Source of the DNA: Firmicutes bacterium HGW-Firmicutes-15
GTDB taxonomy: Bacteria > Bacillota > Syntrophomonadia > Syntrophomonadales > Syntrophomonadaceae
NCBI GenBank assembly: GCA_002840245.1
Contig: PHAA01000003.1
Coordinates: 62,001-126,000, forward strand
DNA: 64,000 nucleotides
Direction of reading: 5' to 3'
The first letter of the stretch is position 1. Each line of letters starts with the position of its first letter. A program made the translations under genes and the position numbers. Below, in pieces: positions 59,510-64,000 of this stretch. The notes beneath the pieces are model-generated. The model did no database searches. It was not told the DNA's origin and was given only the letters and a program-made list of their open reading frames with translations.

Positions 59510-60652
59510 TTAGCGCAGCAGGTCAGTTGCAGCTATGAGGCGCTGAATTTCATTTACGCCTTCATAAATCTCGGTCAGCTTGGCATCGCGGAAGATGCGC
59601 TCAATGGGGAACTCGGTTGTATAACTGTAAGCCCCCATGACCTGCATGGCTTTGCTTGCCACCCGGTGAACGGCCTCGGAAGTGAAAAGTCTGGTCCTTG
59701 CCGCATCGGCTGCCAGTTCTTTGCCTTCGGATGCCTTAAATGCGGTTGCCAGGACTATTTGATGTCCTACCATCACGTCAGTGGCCATATCCCCGATCAA
59801 CGACTGGATGGTCTGGAAATTGGAGATGGGCTTACCGCGCTGGACCCGCTCCTTGGAGTACTGGACCGCCGCCTCCAGGGCCGCCTGAGCCATACCCACA
59901 GCCTGGGCGCAGACCGATAGTTTGCCGATCTGGGTTGAACCGAGCAGTACCTGGAAGCCCTTGCCTCGCATGGCCTCACCGCCGGTGGTATTTTCATAGG
60001 GCACCCGAACGTTGTCCAACACCACATCGCATACTTCCAGTCCGTGCATACCCATTTTGTCATAAATCCTCGGGGTGGAGTATCCTTTGATGCCCTTGGG
60101 AATGAGTATGTTCGTGCACTTGCCAGGACCCATTTCGGCATCCTTGCAGAATATACCCATAAGCCCTGGCATGGATGCGTTGGTGATAAAATTCTTTTCT
60201 CCATTGATTACCCATTCATCCCCGTCGCGGACACAGGTTGTGCGCAACGCGCCCGGATCGGAACCGGTTGATGGCTCGGTAAAGGCGAAACTTCCAATTC
60301 CATCGCCATTAAGATGCTCCGGAAGGAATTTCATCTTCTGCTCTTCTGTGGCGAATTTCATAATATTTGCCCCCAGCATGCCGTTGACCGAGATGGTACA
60401 GGCAGTTGAACAATATACCCTTGACATCTCGATCTGCATAATAGCATATTCAATATAGCTGTTTCCCGAACCGCCGTATTTTTCCGGGTATTGGATACCG
60501 CACCAGCCCAAATCTTTAATCTTTTTGATTAAATCCCGGGGTGTTCTCTTTTCAGTTTCCATCCATTTGACCAGGGGAGCAATCTCTTTCTCTGAAAACT
60601 TCCTTACCGAGTCCTTCAACATTAGCTGTTCTTCAGTATAATTGAAATCCAT
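59510..60652 (-). CDS. Acyl-CoA dehydrogenase (short-chain/butyryl-CoA type)
   Basis: A 380-residue FAD enzyme that oxidises an acyl-CoA to the 2-enoyl-CoA, or runs in reverse with electron-transfer flavoprotein. Signatures: FAFTEPSTGSDPGALRTTC and INGEKNFITNA (FAD and substrate), RERVQRGKPISNFQTIQ-like Q-rich region, and IYEGVNEIQR near the end with catalytic Glu at about 364. The length and active-site Glu position fit butyryl-CoA dehydrogenase. It is monocistronic, without crotonase or ETF genes nearby. GGGAGTGG precedes the ATG. Confidence 0.9.
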   Translation of the reverse strand: MDFNYTEEQLMLKDSVRKFSEKEIAPLVKWMETEKRTPRDLIKKIKDLGWCGIQYPEKYGGSGNSYIEYAIMQIEMSRVYCSTACTISVNGMLGANIMKFATEEQKMKFLPEHLNGDGIGSFAFTEPSTGSDPGALRTTCVRDGDEWVINGEKNFITNASMPGLMGIFCKDAEMGPGKCTNILIPKGIKGYSTPRIYDKMGMHGLEVCDVVLDNVRVPYENTTGGEAMRGKGFQVLLGSTQIGKLSVCAQAVGMAQAALEAAVQYSKERVQRGKPISNFQTIQSLIGDMATDVMVGHQIVLATAFKASEGKELAADAARTRLFTSEAVHRVASKAMQVMGAYSYTTEFPIERIFRDAKLTEIYEGVNEIQRLIAATDLLR

Positions 60653-60764
60653 CTATTCCACTCCCTTTCAATAGTGATATATTTAAATTCCTCCTCATAA
60701 ATAAATATATTTAATTCATATTTCTCTATTTAATGGGCTTTATCCTTCTTTTTTTCAAAAATAA

Positions 60765-60776
60765 ATAACATGTTAT
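60765..60776. promoter_or_regulatory. 12-bp palindrome upstream of acyl-CoA dehydrogenase
   Basis: ATAACATGTTAT is a perfect palindrome about 113 bases before the start codon and may be an operator. The remaining bases from 60653 to 61020 hold no supported gene. Confidence 0.35.
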
Positions 60777-61020
60777 CTATACAATAATTCAAGGCAGTAA
60801 GAGTTTTTCGTAATCGTTACAAAAAGTAGTGTTTGTTCATTACATTCATAAAAAAGCCGGTGCAATCACAGGATTAAAAAGCAAAAGAAAAATTATAGTT
60901 TTAAGTATTAGGTATCCGTACCACCGCAAATATTTATCGAAGCGTTAGAATTTGCTGTTACATAATTTAAAGCAAAGTACCAACGAAATACGAATGAATG
61001 GTCCGGCATACTCAACATCA

Positions 61021-61068
61021 GTCTCCGGAGTCGGGTGTTAGAGGTTCGATTCCTCTCGGGCGTACCAT
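61021..61068 (+). repeat. Diverged third copy of the tRNA-Arg 3' end
   Basis: 48 bases match the att core with a few changes near the 5' end and one extra base in the variable loop; GAGGTTCGATTCCTCTCGGG and CGTACCAT are unchanged. The 5' half of a tRNA is absent. It also has a terminator directly after it, as attR does. Confidence 0.9.
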
Positions 61069-61079
61069 TTAGAAAATTA

Positions 61080-61113
61080 GCACTTTCAAGAATTCTTGGA
61101 AGTGCTTTTTTGA
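61080..61113 (+). terminator. Terminator after the third tRNA-end copy
   Basis: GCACTTTCAAG pairs with CTTGGAAGTGC with one wobble, then TTTTTTG. It is clearly related to 58064-58095. Confidence 0.85.
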
Positions 61114-61208
61114 TGCCTGTACCCCTGCTATTTACTGTAGTTAACCATATTAAATCTTAAATACGCAACTGGGGGAAATGCCATAAAAACTTGGTTTTCA
61201 TTCATTCC

Positions 61209-64000
61209 TTATCTATTATATATCTTGTACAGGAATACTGCCGCCTCTGCTCGCGTAGTATTAGCACGTGGATTTATAGCGTTACCTGTTCCTGAAATCA
61301 AGCCCGCCTTGACCAGACTTGTAAGGCTCTCCTGCGCATAACCGGCTATTTCCGTTTGATCCTTAAATTTATCCAGTTCGGTCGATGTTTTTGCAGCCTC
61401 CAGTTTTTTATATTTTGTCAAAGCGCGGGCGGTCAGTACCATCATATCCTGGCGGGATATGTTTTCTGCAGGTTTAAATTTGTTGTTCCCGAGGCCCGAA
61501 GTAATGCCCAGTTTCTTAGTGATACCTACCTCGTCATAGTAATAGCTGCCCGGTTTGATATCATCAAAGTTGTTTTCAAAATGCGCCGTCAATCCCAGGG
61601 TCTTAACCAACAATACCAGGTAATCAGCTCTGGTTATACAGGCCGCGGGAGAAAAAGTATCCCTGGAACTGCCGTTGATGATTCCCTTGGATGCCAAAAC
61701 CTCTATCTGTTTCTTTGCCCAGCTATGATTACCCAGGTCTTTAAAAGTCTTATTTACATAGGCTACCGTATATTTGCTGAAATGGGTTGTTTGAAAGGAT
61801 ACCACGCCTGCAGCAGCATCATATTTCCCGCTGGTTACGGGTACGATATTCCCTGCCCCGTTAATGTACCATACCGTAATATGCTCGGGATTTTTCATCT
61901 CTTCTGCAGTTGGTGTATACGGTATGCTTACCGTCACCGGCGTGTCTGTATTTTTCCATGAAACGGTCTTTCCTTCAGACATCAGTTTAAGTTCAATGAC
62001 TGGTTTGTCTGTTATCTGGTTCAACCATACCTGGTCAAGCCCCGATTTGTCTGCCATTCCTATCTCTAAGCTCACCCTGCCCCTAGGGTCGGCTTCATTG
62101 CCCACCAGCATGTTTCCCGGCAGGCTTATAGTTCCTATTGAGGTTTTTATCTCAATTCTGGCAGCAGTGCTTGCCGTTAATACTGCAGCGGGAAGATCGG
62201 TTACATAAGAATTAGCCCCCGGTATTTCAGGTATCTCAATATTTAAAGTGGTTATTTCCCCGGTACCGGTTTGGGCCAGCGCATTCTTTAAATTATTTTC
62301 CTGTATGACGGTTGTTACAGTTCCCGTTGTTTTATCCAGAGAGGCGTTGCTCAAAGCCATAAAGCTGCCGTTGACCTGGACCGTAACCGCAGGGGTTGTA
62401 TTGGGAACAGATTGTGTCTGAGGAGGCATGCTATCGCTGGTGCTTCCACCACCACTACCGGAATCGTTTGATGAATCTTTTATGACCTGCGGATCAGAGG
62501 GGTCCGATTCCGGCGAATTAACATAAACTCCCTTACCTCCAGCAGTCACGGTTACGGTATAGCTTCCCGGCTCAGCCATACTGGAAGAGAAGTCATGGCT
62601 CAAGGCCTCACCGTGGATGATATTTACTGCTGCGCCTGTTTTTATTCCATCTTTGTATAACTGAACCCTGTAACCATTGTTTTCATTATCTACCGCTGTC
62701 CAGCTAGCCGTGAAATTGGCCAGTAACGGCTGCCCGGGTTTGCTCAAAGTTGTGGCTCCGACCGGGTCGTTGAAATCGATACAGATGTTTTCAGTGGTCA
62801 AGTCACTATCTGCCCCATTTACCTTGCCCTGTGCAATGGTGAATCTCAAGTTGTTTGCATCATCCGCATCGGAGTGGTTTATGGCCTGGCCGGTTATGGT
62901 AATTATCAAGGTATGGCAATTAACCCTTGTTTCCTCAATCGGGTTCATCCTTTTTACCGTAAAATCAAAACCTGGCGGAAGATTCTCTGCTGTTACGTTC
63001 TCCTTACTAATGTCCGAAGATGGCTCACCGTTTTCTATGATGATATTTATCCCGGCACTAGCCAGGCTGCCGTTGTTGTCTGCTGCTTCCTGCAGCGCGG
63101 TCGGCTTGGTTTCATATATCCGGGCCGCTGTGAAAGGCTTATCGGCCTGCAATTCCGCGCCTGCCGGTCTGCCGCTTTCCGGGTCTGCCTTAACCCTTAC
63201 TCTGACTTGATCTGCGGCTATGTTGCCCTTAAATCCCGTCTGCGGATTCGTCTCACATATCATCCAAATGACTCCACCATCTTTTGAGTATTCATACTCA
63301 TCAGCATCGCAAATACCAGCTACATTGCTCCATCCAAAGGTGTTTTGACTGTCATTCACTACCGGATTAGTCGGAGCCGATGCTGCCTGGTTATTGAAAT
63401 CGATGCTGATGTTGTCGCTGATCAGATCGTTGTTTGATCCGCTTACCTTGGCCTGGGGAATAATAAATCTCAGGTTGCTGATATCATCAGAGTTGCTATG
63501 ATTTATAGCATTTTCGCTGATGCTTATCGTTAACCGGCTATCTGAGTTCCTGCTTGTGCTGTAGCTTAACCCGGCAGGCAAATTGGCTGCTGTCACATCA
63601 GACTCGGATATATCTGCAGCCAGGGTCCCATCGGCTATCTCCAGCACTATTGTCTCGGGATCAAGGCTCCCGTCGTTGGCTGCTGCCTCATGAAGAGTGG
63701 TCGGTGTGGTCGAATCTATGCTGGCTGCAGTTGGTCCCGGATCTTTAAAATCGATGCTGATATTGCCCGTGGTTAAATCGCTCTCGGCCTGGCTTACTTT
63801 ATCCTTATTGATGGTAAATTTCAGGTCGCTGATGCTGTTGGAACTTGCATGCTCGATTGCTTTTCCAGAGATGATAATGATCAGGTGCATATCATCAGTT
63901 CTGATTACATTGTAGTCAAACCCGGCGGGAAGATTAACGGCTGTTAGGTCAGCCTTGGAAATACCTGCGGCCAAAGTCCCGTTGCGTATACTTATAGTCA
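61209..64000 (-). CDS. S-layer homology protein with repeated extracellular domains (5' end outside window)
   Basis: At least 929 codons, open to the window edge. The C-terminus holds three SLH domains (FKDLGNHSWAKKQIEVLASK, then FDDIKPGSYYYDEVGITKKL, then FKDQTEIAGYAQESLTSLVK) that bind pyruvylated secondary wall polymer. Upstream are at least three copies of a unit containing LAADISESDVTAANLPAG and NISIDFN, about 100-150 residues each, plus an Ig-like part near PGQPLLANFTASWTAVDNEN. The TTG at 63974 falls inside a repeat, so the true start is further right. It is a surface protein. Confidence 0.9.
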   Translation of the reverse strand, partial: TISIRNGTLAAGISKADLTAVNLPAGFDYNVIRTDDMHLIIIISGKAIEHASSNSISDLKFTINKDKVSQAESDLTTGNISIDFKDPGPTAASIDSTTPTTLHEAAANDGSLDPETIVLEIADGTLAADISESDVTAANLPAGLSYSTSRNSDSRLTISISENAINHSNSDDISNLRFIIPQAKVSGSNNDLISDNISIDFNNQAASAPTNPVVNDSQNTFGWSNVAGICDADEYEYSKDGGVIWMICETNPQTGFKGNIAADQVRVRVKADPESGRPAGAELQADKPFTAARIYETKPTALQEAADNNGSLASAGINIIIENGEPSSDISKENVTAENLPPGFDFTVKRMNPIEETRVNCHTLIITITGQAINHSDADDANNLRFTIAQGKVNGADSDLTTENICIDFNDPVGATTLSKPGQPLLANFTASWTAVDNENNGYRVQLYKDGIKTGAAVNIIHGEALSHDFSSSMAEPGSYTVTVTAGGKGVYVNSPESDPSDPQVIKDSSNDSGSGGGSTSDSMPPQTQSVPNTTPAVTVQVNGSFMALSNASLDKTTGTVTTVIQENNLKNALAQTGTGEITTLNIEIPEIPGANSYVTDLPAAVLTASTAARIEIKTSIGTISLPGNMLVGNEADPRGRVSLEIGMADKSGLDQVWLNQITDKPVIELKLMSEGKTVSWKNTDTPVTVSIPYTPTAEEMKNPEHITVWYINGAGNIVPVTSGKYDAAAGVVSFQTTHFSKYTVAYVNKTFKDLGNHSWAKKQIEVLASKGIINGSSRDTFSPAACITRADYLVLLVKTLGLTAHFENNFDDIKPGSYYYDEVGITKKLGITSGLGNNKFKPAENISRQDMMVLTARALTKYKKLEAAKTSTELDKFKDQTEIAGYAQESLTSLVKAGLISGTGNAINPRANTTRAEAAVFLYKIYNR

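Noticed and set aside
59666-60458. Several plus-strand frames opposite the acyl-CoA dehydrogenase
   Set aside because: They are shadows of the well-supported gene on the other strand.

Overview
The window looks like a chromosome segment of an anaerobic, spore-forming Bacillota, probably Clostridia. It carries spoIIP, lspA, secD/secF, a 3D-domain cell-wall protein, an S-layer-homology protein and strong GGAGG-type ribosome binding sites. A butyryl-CoA-type acyl-CoA dehydrogenase would fit a Syntrophomonadaceae-like organism, but that placement is inference.

Host left part (1-30125). The secDF pair is followed by a stretch rich in toxin-type genes and wrecks: an intact class II-like Fic protein, a duplicated Fic fragment joined to a Y-family polymerase scrap, a nucleotidyltransferase whose HEPN partner is cut to 30 codons, and a headless Doc. 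Next come a rifampin phosphotransferase-like enzyme, an alpha/beta hydrolase, a QueG-like Fe-S protein, an HTH-Uma2 protein, and aldo/keto reductase and PhzF remnants. A lipid-linked sugar cluster follows (GT39, GT2, DUF2304, SMR-type flippase). Nine copies of an 8-bp repeat precede a YjdF gene and a NarL-type two-component pair. A GAF-CPBP fusion, a lipid kinase, a ComEC-like lipoprotein, lspA, ahcY, spoIIP and an MFS pump complete this part.

Prophage (30155-58052). A compact siphovirus-type prophage of about 28 kb sits in the 3' end of a tRNA-Arg(CCG) gene and is bounded by a 47-bp direct repeat. Order: integrase, a reverse-strand cargo gene, an antirepressor scrap and an RHH regulator, a promoter-operator-terminator leader, an AEP-type primase, a nuclease, TerS/TerL, portal, scaffold, N4-gp56-like capsid, connectors, tail tube, frameshifted tail chaperone, tape measure, Dit, Tal, fibre, XhlA and holin. 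No endolysin, CI-type repressor or excisionase was recognised.

Two prophage regions stand out. The first is a 700-residue protein between capsid and connector genes: a seven-repeat RCC1 propeller, ten exact 21-residue repeats with a SYLNPI core, and a C-terminal domain with its own perfect Shine-Dalgarno and ATG. The second is the attR-side cargo (53.7-57.7 kb): a PD-(D/E)XK nuclease operon with two membrane proteins, divergent from a membrane protein-HEPN/SH3 pair, which is a candidate undescribed defence system. A class II tRNA-like gene with a UAU anticodon lies antisense between the lysis genes.

Host right part (58053-64000). A second, diverged copy of the tRNA 3' end plus its terminator lies 3 kb beyond attR. 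The two copies bracket a membrane protein and the acyl-CoA dehydrogenase, suggesting an older insertion or a former second tRNA. The window ends inside a large S-layer protein gene.
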